Below are positions 36,745-45,109 of a stretch of DNA of 64,000 bases, one piece after another. The DNA lies in the NCBI RefSeq assembly GCF_000317285.1, contig NZ_AJLN01000050.1, positions 124,001-188,000 on the forward strand, read 5' to 3'. Within the stretch, counting starts at the first letter, position 1; the number at the start of each line of letters is the position of its first letter. The translations under genes were made by a program, and so were the position numbers. The stretch comes from Chlorogloeopsis fritschii PCC 6912 (lineage in GTDB: Bacteria; Cyanobacteriota; Cyanobacteriia; Cyanobacteriales; Nostocaceae). Below the pieces are notes generated by a model. The model was given only the letters and a program-made list of their open reading frames with translations. It searched no databases and was not told the origin of the DNA.

Positions 36745-37704
36745 ATGACTATTAAAACTATTGGCATGATTAGCAGCTATCGCAGTTTAGAAAACAGAAC
36801 CGATTGGCTGTGGCAACAAACCCCTTATGCATTTGGGATTTGGAACAATATACAATTACAAGCTTTGGCAGAAAAGCCAGATTACTTAGTAATGTATCAA
36901 TTTGATTTTCCCAAACATCAAAAACAACATCAATCCTGGTTCAAAAGATTTGGCAAACAAAAACAATCAGAAGTAAATATTAGCTCTCTCTTACGTAGTG
37001 TTCCCAAAGAAAGAGTTATTTATCTTTTGCGAGAACCACCTTTAGAAGAAATTATTGAGATAAATAAATACAATTATCAGCAAGCACAGCAGTATTGTGG
37101 CTACATTTCAGGCGCAGATGATTTTGCTCCCAATCCTGATTATATGCCTGCAATTTGGTATCATTCTAATTCATTTCAAGAATTAAATGAAATGCCTCCA
37201 CCCAAAAAAGTTGCTCCTTGCAGCTGGATTACTTCTGGAATTAATCGTACTGCCAATCATCGCCAGCGGTTAGATTTTTTGTATGCATTGCAAGCTAGCG
37301 AAATTCAATTTGATTTGTATGGGCGTGGCTTACCTGCACGAGCAAAAACATTGGGGGAATTAGGTAATAAATGGTATGGCATGGCACCCTACTATTACAA
37401 TCTGGCAATTGAAAACTACAGCAGTAATAATTGGTATGTCAGTGAAAAATTATGGGATGCACTCTTGGCATGGTGTCTACCAATTTATTATGGCGGATCA
37501 GCAGCTGATAAATTGTTGCCTGCTGGTAGTTTTTTACGATTGCCTAGCTTGGATGAAAAAGGCATTGCCTATATCAAAGAAGTCACAGCTTCTCCTGATG
37601 CTTGGTATGCAGCAAAAGAAGCAATTCAAGAAGCCCGTCAAATTATCTTACACGAACTCAATCTCATTAACTGGCTGTCAAAATTTATTGCTAATAACTC
37701 ATAA
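36745..37704 (+). CDS. GT10-family (alpha-1,3/4-fucosyltransferase-like) glycosyltransferase
   Basis: A 319-residue protein. The diagnostic GT10 motif for GDP-fucose binding is visible: YYYNLAIENYSSNNWYVSEK followed by LWDALLAWCLPIYYGG around residues 225-260, matching the family pattern F-ENS--YVTEK--DAL--G-VPIY-G. FDLYGRGLPA lies just before it. Known members add fucose in alpha-1,3 or 1,4 linkage; GT10-like enzymes of other specificity exist. Together with the GT11 gene, this makes a fucose-bearing glycan likely. It lies 11 bp after the GT4 gene, and the next gene starts 3 bp after its stop. Confidence 0.83.
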   Translation: MTIKTIGMISSYRSLENRTDWLWQQTPYAFGIWNNIQLQALAEKPDYLVMYQFDFPKHQKQHQSWFKRFGKQKQSEVNISSLLRSVPKERVIYLLREPPLEEIIEINKYNYQQAQQYCGYISGADDFAPNPDYMPAIWYHSNSFQELNEMPPPKKVAPCSWITSGINRTANHRQRLDFLYALQASEIQFDLYGRGLPARAKTLGELGNKWYGMAPYYYNLAIENYSSNNWYVSEKLWDALLAWCLPIYYGGSAADKLLPAGSFLRLPSLDEKGIAYIKEVTASPDAWYAAKEAIQEARQIILHELNLINWLSKFIANNS

Positions 37705-37707
37705 ATT

Positions 37708-38682
37708 ATGGATGGTATTTGTACCCTTGGTAATGACTGCGTTTACGACCAACTGATTGCTTTACTCAACAGTATTGATGTCATATTAGGTCGAAATACT
37801 CCTGTCTGTATCTATCCTTTTGATGAACAAATAGAGCGTATTACTGAAGAAATAAACAAGCGTCCTAATGTATTTATTTACGATAATCAAGAATCAATGA
37901 ATCGTTGGGATGAGTTTATGCTAGAGGCTAGCCCTGCTAGCATGAACAGAGATAAGTATAGAATATATGGCGGACATCGGCGATTCTGTGCTTTTGACGG
38001 CCCTTTTGATAAATTTGTTTATATGGATGCTGATACTCTAGTGATGAATTCACTAGATTTTGTCTTTGAGAAATTAGATAAATACGACTGTATTGTTTAT
38101 GATTTTCAATTTCTCTATCCAGAAAAAGTATATAACACAAATTCAAGTAAGCTACTAGAAACTTTTGACGAACAACGACTCAAAAATGAAATCTTCTGTT
38201 CTGGATTCTATGCTTCAAAAAAAGGCTTATTTAATCCAGAAAAAATTGCAGAATTATTATCTTATCTCAGAGCAGGTGAGAGGGAAATCCTTTATTCTAC
38301 AGGCGATCAGCCAGTTCTTAACTATATGTTTATGAAGTCTGGCTTATCTATTTATAACTTTTCCCATCACCTGTCGGATAGCCAGAAAACAGGGTGTTGT
38401 GTGACTTCCAATCATTTTGAAGAAAAAAATCGAATTCTTTATGACAAAGGCAACCAACTCACCTACCTGCATTATATTGGTATTCCTCCTCGGATTATGG
38501 CAGCAGTGTGTGCTGGCGAAAATATCGAATTTCCCTATCGAGATTTATTCCTTTATTATCGCTATCTTCACGAACCGGAGAAATGTCCAGTATTTACAAA
38601 ACCTGCCAAAAAATATAATGCTCCTCCACCAAGTTTGTTACAAAGAGCATTGAAAAAGTTGAAATTAGTTAATCAAGGATAA
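37708..38682 (+). CDS. GT8-like glycosyltransferase, tandem paralogue 1
   Basis: A 324-residue protein, first of three tandem related genes. It begins DGICTLGNDCVYDQLIALLN, has DxD in FVYMDADTLVMNSLDF, GDQPVLNYMF as the D-Q motif, and ends with LTYLHYIGIPPRIMAAVCAG then FPYRDLFLYYRYLHEPE. The layout is GT8-like. The third paralogue (39585) shares start and end blocks almost word for word. Its start follows the GT10 stop after 3 bp, so translation is probably coupled. Confidence 0.72.
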   Translation: MDGICTLGNDCVYDQLIALLNSIDVILGRNTPVCIYPFDEQIERITEEINKRPNVFIYDNQESMNRWDEFMLEASPASMNRDKYRIYGGHRRFCAFDGPFDKFVYMDADTLVMNSLDFVFEKLDKYDCIVYDFQFLYPEKVYNTNSSKLLETFDEQRLKNEIFCSGFYASKKGLFNPEKIAELLSYLRAGEREILYSTGDQPVLNYMFMKSGLSIYNFSHHLSDSQKTGCCVTSNHFEEKNRILYDKGNQLTYLHYIGIPPRIMAAVCAGENIEFPYRDLFLYYRYLHEPEKCPVFTKPAKKYNAPPPSLLQRALKKLKLVNQG

Positions 38683-38689
38683 TTTATTT

Positions 38690-39562
38690 ATGCAAAGAGG
38701 AATTTATATTGTTGCTAATGACCGTGTTATCGATAATGCGATCGCCTTACTTAATAGTATTCGTTTTTATGACGAAAAAGTTCTTGTTTATCTCATCCCA
38801 TTTAATGAAAATTACCAAAATGTAGCTAATATACTCACTCGTTTCCATCAAGTACAAGTTTTCCCCTATCTAGAATTTTTAGAGCAATTTACCCAAACTA
38901 TAGGAGAAATTTTTCCGAAAGATTTTTTAGCTCTACCCAACAAAATGCGAAAATTGGCAGTTTGGTTTGGCCCTCTAGATGAATTTATTTATATTGATAC
39001 TGATATTATTGTTTTTGAAAAAATAGCTGATAGCTTAAATCAACTTGCAGAAGTAGATTTCTTTTGTTGCGATTACCATCATCGTAGTGAGGGTTTGCAG
39101 AATATCTTTTCATCACTTGTGAAAGAACAGCAAATCTTTACTGAAGAACAACTTCAAGACGTTTTCAATAGTGGCTTTTGGGCTTCTAGAAAAGGAGTCA
39201 TTACACAACAGATGATGGAAGAGACATTGCGCGAATGTGCAATGCATAAAGAGTATTTTGATTTTTCTTGTGGAGTCACAGATCAGCCTATTCTTAACTA
39301 TTTAGTTCTCAAACACATTACCAAACGTCGTAATCTTGTCAAAACTCCGGAGGGAGAACCCGGTAGTTGGGCAGGCTCCCCTCATTTTCAAGAGAAAGAC
39401 TACGTTCTTTATGATAGCGATCGCAGGCTAAAGTATCTGCATTGGGCTGGCACGCCAATCAAACCTGGCGGCTCCTATTGGAAATTATGGGAACACTATC
39501 GCTATCTCCACGAAGTTAGGGAAGATAAAGTTCCCTTACTGCAAAGACTGTTTCGCCGTTAA
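38690..39562 (+). CDS. GT8-like glycosyltransferase, tandem paralogue 2
   Basis: A 290-residue protein, the most diverged of the three paralogues. It keeps the opening YIVANDRVIDNAIALLNSIR, a DTD version of the metal motif in EFIYIDTDIIVFEKI, VTDQPILNYLVL, and KYLHWAGTPIKPG with HYRYLHEVRED at the end. It starts 7 bp after paralogue 1. Donor and acceptor are unknown. Confidence 0.68.
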   Translation: MQRGIYIVANDRVIDNAIALLNSIRFYDEKVLVYLIPFNENYQNVANILTRFHQVQVFPYLEFLEQFTQTIGEIFPKDFLALPNKMRKLAVWFGPLDEFIYIDTDIIVFEKIADSLNQLAEVDFFCCDYHHRSEGLQNIFSSLVKEQQIFTEEQLQDVFNSGFWASRKGVITQQMMEETLRECAMHKEYFDFSCGVTDQPILNYLVLKHITKRRNLVKTPEGEPGSWAGSPHFQEKDYVLYDSDRRLKYLHWAGTPIKPGGSYWKLWEHYRYLHEVREDKVPLLQRLFRR

Positions 39563-39584
39563 TTTCCTCAAATGGAGGGGCAAT

Positions 39585-40619
39585 ATGACAGATGGCATTT
39601 ACACGCTAGCCAATGATGTAGTCTACGATCAGCTAGTTGCCTTGCTCAATAGCATAGAAGTTAATGCTGGCAGAGAAATTCCTGTTTGCGTTATTCCCTA
39701 TGACAATCGCCTAGACAAAATCCGTGCGGAAGTTGCAACTAGAAGTAATGTAACCCTGCTAGAAGATTTAGCAGTAATAAATTACTGGGAAAACTTTGCC
39801 ACTCAAGCCTGGAAAGCTCATCATCGAGCGCAAAGAGTTTGGCGAGAACGAGGTTTGCCGGAAGTCTATCGTCTAGCTATGCACCGGAAGCTGTGTGCGC
39901 TGCATGGTATTTTTGACAAGTTTATTTACTTTGATGCCGATACCTTATTAATGGGGCCTCTAGATTATATATATCAAAAGTTAGATGATTATGATTGGGT
40001 GACCAATGATTTTCAATATAAGTCTGACTTGAAATATATTTTTGATGGTAATTACGAACTTCAAAAACAAGCTTTTAATGACGATAATTTGCAGCTTAAA
40101 GTATTTTGTGCTGGTTGGTTTGCAGCTAAAAAGAATATTTTTTCTGAACCTATATTAGCAGATTTACTAGATAAATTAAAAGCTGGTGAAGCTGATATTA
40201 TGGCATTGGGAGGCCCCGATCAATCGTTATTCAATTATATGGTTTGTCGCAGTGAAATTGCTTATTATAACTTTGCTGTTCGTGAAGTAGAACAGGTAAC
40301 TGGCAACCACTGGAGTTCTAAATTTGATGTCATAGACAACGTTTTATACGATAAAGGGCGTCGGTTGACTTATCTGCATTATATGAGCATACCAGCATCG
40401 CAGTTTACACGTTTATGTGCTGGTGAAGATGTTGATATACCATACAGAGATACATTTTTACATTATCGATATCTGAAGTCTCCAGAATCTAAACCTCAAA
40501 GCTTTACTAGTCCTAGTCTACCAGTACGCTTGCAAAGATATACTAATAGTTTTTTCAGTCAAAAAGCTAGGAATATTACACTTAAGTATCGCAATTTCAG
40601 GGATAAAATTTTCCACTGA
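39585..40619 (+). CDS. GT8-like glycosyltransferase, tandem paralogue 3
   Basis: A 344-residue protein, closest to paralogue 1: DGIYTLANDVVYDQLVALLN at the start, FIYFDADTLLMGPLDY with DAD, GPDQSLFNYMV, then LTYLHYMSIPASQFTRLCAG and PYRDTFLHYRYLKSPE. It has an insertion near residues 70-100 relative to paralogue 1 and an extra basic C-terminal tail. A good ribosome site (GGAGGG) lies 9 bases before the ATG. It is the last plus-strand gene of the cluster. Confidence 0.72.
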   Translation: MTDGIYTLANDVVYDQLVALLNSIEVNAGREIPVCVIPYDNRLDKIRAEVATRSNVTLLEDLAVINYWENFATQAWKAHHRAQRVWRERGLPEVYRLAMHRKLCALHGIFDKFIYFDADTLLMGPLDYIYQKLDDYDWVTNDFQYKSDLKYIFDGNYELQKQAFNDDNLQLKVFCAGWFAAKKNIFSEPILADLLDKLKAGEADIMALGGPDQSLFNYMVCRSEIAYYNFAVREVEQVTGNHWSSKFDVIDNVLYDKGRRLTYLHYMSIPASQFTRLCAGEDVDIPYRDTFLHYRYLKSPESKPQSFTSPSLPVRLQRYTNSFFSQKARNITLKYRNFRDKIFH

Positions 40620-40693
40620 TAGCGCTTCTTAATTGGTGAGGGAAAAAGGGGCGATCGCACTGAAATATATTTTATTTGACATAATTTCATATT

Positions 40694-40900
40694 TCACCTT
40701 GACCCTGCTTGAGGAGACAATACAACGGCTTCAGTTGATGATAGTTGATTTAGAAGTGCGCTCTCTGATTCAATATCTGCAACAGGTTCTAAGCTACATC
40801 CTTCTTCTTTTGCAACTGCTAAAAGAAGAAAATGGATCAACCGAAGTTTATCTTGATGAGAAAGTTGACTGACGGTTGGTAAAATTTCGCTTAGAAGCAT
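40694..40900 (-). CDS. small protein resembling a common cyanobacterial antitoxin-like family, possibly truncated
   Basis: About 68 residues. LLSEILPTVSQLSHQDKLRL followed by IHFLLLAVAKEEG matches a short protein family that is abundant in cyanobacteria and often annotated hypothetical or antitoxin-like. The usual C-terminal part (ending PVWSPYDS or similar) is absent and replaced by an unrelated stretch, so this may be a decayed copy. No toxin gene is adjacent. The overlapping plus-strand frame (40633-40872) looks like a shadow. Confidence 0.45.
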   Translation of the reverse strand: MLLSEILPTVSQLSHQDKLRLIHFLLLAVAKEEGCSLEPVADIESESALLNQLSSTEAVVLSPQAGSR

Positions 40901-41060
40901 ATAGAAAAACAAGAGGGACTGAAAGCTTCTCTAATTTTAGCTTACCTAATTATGACAGCTATGAAGAATATACACTACTACCAGTATTAATTTTTTCAAT
41001 CTGAAATCAGAATCCAGAGTAATTTATTCTGAATTCTGAATTCTTTAATTTGCTACAACT

Positions 41061-41435
41061 CTATCTCCAAGAATCTAAATCTAAAGATTCGATTCCTCTT
41101 TCTTCCGCATAAACCAACATACTTCTCAACTGCAACCACACAAACAAGCAAGTCACAATCGCCAATGGTATGCCAATTCCGTAGGAAAGCAAGGGTGGGA
41201 AACCAAATATTTCAAACCCTGAACAGAGAAAACAACCCACACCACCAGTTATGCCTAAAAAAGGCAAAGTTAATTGTCTTTTAGACAACTGATAATCGGA
41301 GGTTTCTGCACCCTTATTTTGCCATTTTGCTGCGATTAATTTTAGTGTTCCAGCTAGTGCTAAACCAGATGTTAAGGCAACAAACAAACCGAAAACTAGA
41401 AGCAAATACGGTGGTTGTAGCTGATAGTAGTACAT
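41061..41435 (-). CDS. small three-helix membrane protein, unknown function
   Basis: 124 residues with three predicted transmembrane helices: about 9-34 (LLLVFGLFVALTSGLALAG), 54-78 (LGITGGVGCFLCSGFEIF) and 82-108. It ends in a polar tail (YAEERGIESLDLDSW). I do not recognise the family, but the balanced membrane topology and clear ATG start support a real gene. It is in the same direction as the ABC1-kinase gene upstream, 71 bp apart. Confidence 0.65.
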   Translation of the reverse strand: MYYYQLQPPYLLLVFGLFVALTSGLALAGTLKLIAAKWQNKGAETSDYQLSKRQLTLPFLGITGGVGCFLCSGFEIFGFPPLLSYGIGIPLAIVTCLFVWLQLRSMLVYAEERGIESLDLDSWR

Positions 41436-41506
41436 GAATCTCCTGATTAAGTTAGCTAATTGCTAACTGCTCGTTGCCTTTTTATTTAACCATTAGCTGT
41501 TATCTA

Positions 41507-43222
41507 TTAGCTAGTTTTACTATGAAAAGAAGTCAAAGCAGTAACTGATGGCAAGATTGCCGCTACCCCTTCTCTAGATAATTCTGTCAAAACTCCGATC
41601 GCTACATTCAACAATCGATCTGGTGTTAAGTCGTCTTTCACCAAATTCCACAAACGTTGCACTTCTTCGGTATGCAAGCGATCGTCTTCAGTTAGAGCTA
41701 ATATTAACTGACGGCGCAAAAACTTACCTTCATCAGATAAAAGATATTGCAACCCCAACTTAGCTGTCGGCAATACATCAAAGTCTCCATCAGTGCGAGC
41801 GATCGCAATCATATTCTCTAACCGCTGCCACTGGAATTTACCATCTTTGAATAGCACATTTAGCAAGCGTCGGCGCAATTGAGGAGATTCGCCTGTCAGT
41901 AATCGCCGCGCTACGTAGGGATAGGCTACTTCTACAATTTTGAATTGTGGGTTGAGGCTAAGGGCAATACCTTCTTGCGTTACCAAAGAACGAATAATTA
42001 AGGCAAATTTGGCGGGAACTCGGAAAGGATAATCATACATCAATTCCGAGAATTTATCTGTAATCGTTTTGAAGTTAAAATCTCCCACGTTTTTACCAAT
42101 GGCATCTCCCCATACCGCTTCTAGGGCTGGCACAATTGGACGAATATCCGTATCTGGTGTCAAGAAACCCAGATTCACAAAATCTACTGCTAAATCGTTA
42201 TAGTCTTTATTGATCAGATGCACCAGCGCATCCACCAGTGTTTCTTTGGTGGTTTCGTCCAACTGATCCATCATGCCAAAATCGATGTAGCCCATCCTAC
42301 CATCAGGCATGGCAAACAAATTGCCCGGATGAGGATCGGCATGGAAGAAACCGTGTTCTAATAATTGCTGTAAACCCGAAGTCACTCCAATTTCGATAAT
42401 AGACTCCGGATCTAAACCAGCTTCGCGCACTCTTTTCGTATCAGTTAGCTTAAAGCCATTCAGCCACTCTAGTGTCAAAACACGGGTGGAAGTGTAACGC
42501 CAGTAAATCGCTGGAACTTTGACACGTGGATCGTTACGGAAGTTAGTGGCGAATTTTTCGGCATTGCGCCCTTCGTTGAGGTAATCTATCTCCTCAAATA
42601 ATTTGATGCCAAATTCGTCCACAATCAAGCTTAGATCGTGACCGAGATTGAGAGGTAACCAAGGAGATAGCCAACTCGCTGCCCAGCGCATCAAATAGAG
42701 ATCGAGGCTGAGAAGTGGGCGTAAATTGGGGCGTTGCACCTTCACCGCCACTTCTTCGCCACTGTGCAAGCGACCGCGGTATACTTGACCCAAGCTCGCA
42801 GCAGCAACAGGAGATTCAGACAACTCGCTATATATTTCCCGTATTGAACGCCCTAGTTCGGTTTCAATTAATTGATAGGCGATCGCATTATCGAAGGGCG
42901 GTAATTGATCTTGTAGTTTTACTAGTTCCTCTAAGAAATCTTTACGTACCAAATCCGGGCGCGTAGATAAAGCTTGACCAACTTTAATAAAGGTAGGGCC
43001 AAGACGCGTCAGCATCTGTCGCAGCTGAACAGCTCGTTTTAACTTGTTCTGTTCGACTTGATTTAGCCACTCATCCCACTTGAGACCGAAAATAAATCCG
43101 GTAAAATTCCAGATAATTACCAGTGCTCGTGCAAAAGCAAGCCAAGGACGATAGCGGTAGTAGCGAGCGATCGCATCCGGATCGTAGCGTCGATTATTTT
43201 GTGTAAGGGTTTGCGAAGTCAC
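41507..43222 (-). CDS. AarF/ABC1/UbiB-family atypical kinase
   Basis: A 571-residue ABC1 protein. Members are atypical protein-kinase-like ATPases linked to ubiquinone (UbiB) or, in cyanobacteria and plastids, plastoquinone and tocopherol metabolism. Visible: the KxGQ motif in FIKVGQALSTRPDL, the Ala-rich AAASLGQVYRG loop in place of a Gly-rich loop, the ATP-binding Lys in VAVKVQRPNL, HADPHPGNLFAM (catalytic region) and YIDFGMMDQL (DFG). The start is GTG at 43222. The several cyanobacterial ABC1 paralogues have different roles, and I cannot tell which this is. Confidence 0.92.
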   Translation of the reverse strand: MTSQTLTQNNRRYDPDAIARYYRYRPWLAFARALVIIWNFTGFIFGLKWDEWLNQVEQNKLKRAVQLRQMLTRLGPTFIKVGQALSTRPDLVRKDFLEELVKLQDQLPPFDNAIAYQLIETELGRSIREIYSELSESPVAAASLGQVYRGRLHSGEEVAVKVQRPNLRPLLSLDLYLMRWAASWLSPWLPLNLGHDLSLIVDEFGIKLFEEIDYLNEGRNAEKFATNFRNDPRVKVPAIYWRYTSTRVLTLEWLNGFKLTDTKRVREAGLDPESIIEIGVTSGLQQLLEHGFFHADPHPGNLFAMPDGRMGYIDFGMMDQLDETTKETLVDALVHLINKDYNDLAVDFVNLGFLTPDTDIRPIVPALEAVWGDAIGKNVGDFNFKTITDKFSELMYDYPFRVPAKFALIIRSLVTQEGIALSLNPQFKIVEVAYPYVARRLLTGESPQLRRRLLNVLFKDGKFQWQRLENMIAIARTDGDFDVLPTAKLGLQYLLSDEGKFLRRQLILALTEDDRLHTEEVQRLWNLVKDDLTPDRLLNVAIGVLTELSREGVAAILPSVTALTSFHSKTS

Positions 43223-43657
43223 TCCCTTATTTACCTCTGTTCATTATAAAATTAAAAATTTGCTGTCCAGAACTGCCGTCAGGCATTCTTTCAGCTCAAC
43301 AAATCCAAGCTCGACTATTTCCATACTGCTTTGTGGAATTTAGTCAAACTTTACTTAAAGTTACTTTTTATCTTTTATTTTATATTACTATACAAAAGTA
43401 TATATACCTAATCTAACTTAAGGAAGGTATATCTTAACTAAACAAAAAGTTTATAGTATTCATTTTATCTTTTAATTACAGCCAGTAAATAAACCAAAAA
43501 TAGATAGATCAAGATTTGCTGAGGCTTTTATAGAGGCTTTATAGAAAACTTTGCCACTGGTAAACAAAAGTATTACAAAATACCAAGATATTTATCAAGA
43601 AAGCAACAATAGCTTAATAAAACTTTTTATTTTGGGAAATTCTAACTAGGAAAAAAT
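43223..43657. other. 435-bp AT-rich divergent intergenic region, no gene seen
   Basis: Between the ABC1 kinase and prmA. It is strongly AT-rich; no repeat, RNA or clear promoter boxes were recognised. Confidence 0.35.
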
Positions 43658-44608
43658 ATGGCGTGGACAGAATTGAGCCTTGATACAACACACGAGGCGG
43701 TTGATTGGGTTTGTACGCTACTTGCTGAAACTGTTGATATTGATGATATTCACATTACACAATATGTTGAGCAGGATGTAGAACACCCCCAGTGGACATT
43801 TACGATTTACATATATCTACCCCACAATGTCACTTCCAGAACACGTGTAGAAAAAATCGTGAATTTACTGTCACCTCTGCACCGCACTGAGTTAACAACA
43901 CAGGTGCAGATGAGTGTAGTTGAGAAAAAACTTACAGACGCAAATAATCCCCTTGTGAATCGAATTGGCAAACGATTTGTTGTCCTTGCTCCTGATACTC
44001 CTTATCAATCCGAGGTAGCAGGCGAAGTCATCTTGAGATTGAAGAAAACTCTGTCTTTTGGTAGCGGTTTACATCCAGCCACGATTGTCTCTCTCCGAGT
44101 GCTTGAGCGGTATGTTTTCCCCGGCATGAATGTCCTCGATCTGGGTTCAGGTTCAGGTATTTTGAGTGTAGCGATCGCAAAGCTAGGAGCTAACGTCTTG
44201 GCGCTAGACAACGACAGTACTGCTGTGGATGCAACTCAAGATGCTGTACGTCGTAATGGAGTAGAACAACAGGTAACAGTCATGGAAGGTAGCCTGGGGT
44301 GTGGAAGCGACTTTGGGCATTGGATGGGGGGAGATAGCATCGGCAATGTAGAAAAAATCAAAGCTACAGAGACATTTGACTTGATTGTTGCCAATATTCT
44401 GGCACGAATGCATATTGCCCTCGCTAGTGACTTTCAGCGTGCGCTACGTAATTCTCATCCACACCAAGGACTATTAATTACCGCAGGGTTTACAAGCGAT
44501 CGCGAGGATGATGTTGTCACAGCTTTAACAGAAGCAGGATTTGAAGTGATTGATTGTGAACGAATCAACGAGTGGGTAGCACTTGCTCATCGCTTGAAAG
44601 CAAAATAA
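43658..44608 (+). CDS. prmA: ribosomal protein L11 methyltransferase-like SAM enzyme
   Basis: PrmA trimethylates lysines and the N-terminus of ribosomal protein L11. The 316-residue protein has an N-terminal substrate-binding domain, FGSGLHPATIVSL (136-148, family motif), SAM motif I VLDLGSGSGILSVAI (159-173), acidic loop ALDND, and FDLIVANILARM (motif IV with the PrmA-type NILA). The acidic N-terminus and a short insertion (about 220-240) differ from E. coli PrmA; a second PrmA-like gene elsewhere in the genome cannot be excluded. The start is ATG at 43658. Confidence 0.82.
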   Translation: MAWTELSLDTTHEAVDWVCTLLAETVDIDDIHITQYVEQDVEHPQWTFTIYIYLPHNVTSRTRVEKIVNLLSPLHRTELTTQVQMSVVEKKLTDANNPLVNRIGKRFVVLAPDTPYQSEVAGEVILRLKKTLSFGSGLHPATIVSLRVLERYVFPGMNVLDLGSGSGILSVAIAKLGANVLALDNDSTAVDATQDAVRRNGVEQQVTVMEGSLGCGSDFGHWMGGDSIGNVEKIKATETFDLIVANILARMHIALASDFQRALRNSHPHQGLLITAGFTSDREDDVVTALTEAGFEVIDCERINEWVALAHRLKAK

Positions 44609-44770
44609 CGGGCGATCGCTCTCTGGTTTTAGATTCTCAGTCAAATCTCTACCTTTAGTCTGATGTCAAGAAGCTATATATCTCCAAAATAGTATAGGAG
44701 ATTACAAATAACTGGCTGATTTCGTACTCCCTTTAGTAGTACACAGCGTCGTACCCTAAGGAGAAAAATC

Positions 44771-44965
44771 ATGACAGACTTGAACCTGGTGCAACTACAG
44801 AAAAACTTGAATGAAGTTGCCTACCCAATCAGCAAAAAAGACTTGATTATGCGTGCCGAAGAAAAAGGTTTTGATGAGAAAGTTCTTCGGGTTTTGAAGC
44901 AGATACCGATCAAAGACTATGAAACACCAGCGGCGGTAAACCAAGCGATCAACAATATCGCATAG
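44771..44965 (+). CDS. DUF2795 small protein
   Basis: 64 residues, all of it the DUF2795 fold: LQKNLNEVAYPISKKDLIMR followed by AEEKGFDEKVLRVLKQIP with YETPAAVNQAI. The family is a small helical domain related to DUF2267/SAP-like folds, of unknown function. AAGGAG lies about 9 bases upstream of the ATG, an excellent site, suggesting strong translation. Monocistronic. Confidence 0.8.
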   Translation: MTDLNLVQLQKNLNEVAYPISKKDLIMRAEEKGFDEKVLRVLKQIPIKDYETPAAVNQAINNIA

Positions 44966-45109
44966 TATAGAGATGCTTCAAACGGCTTGTCTCCGCTAAC
45001 GGATGGTGAAAGCTGGGATTGAGTCTCGTCCAAATTTTTTTGTTTCACGTACAGCCGCACAGACGCAGAGAGTAAGAGTTTCATAGCTCAATCAGCAACG
45101 CCAAAATCT

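Noticed and set aside
30099-40619. Glycosyltransferase cluster considered as the heterocyst envelope polysaccharide (HEP) island
   Set aside because: An HepA-like exporter and glycosyltransferases are present, but the GT10/GT11 fucosyltransferase-like genes and tandem GT8-like set do not fit the HEP island as I remember it, and no hepB/C-type gene is seen. The link is not excluded, only unsupported.
40633-40872. 79-codon plus-strand open frame after the glycosyltransferase cluster
   Set aside because: It lies antisense to the small minus-strand gene at 40694-40900, which matches a known-looking family; this frame looks like its shadow.
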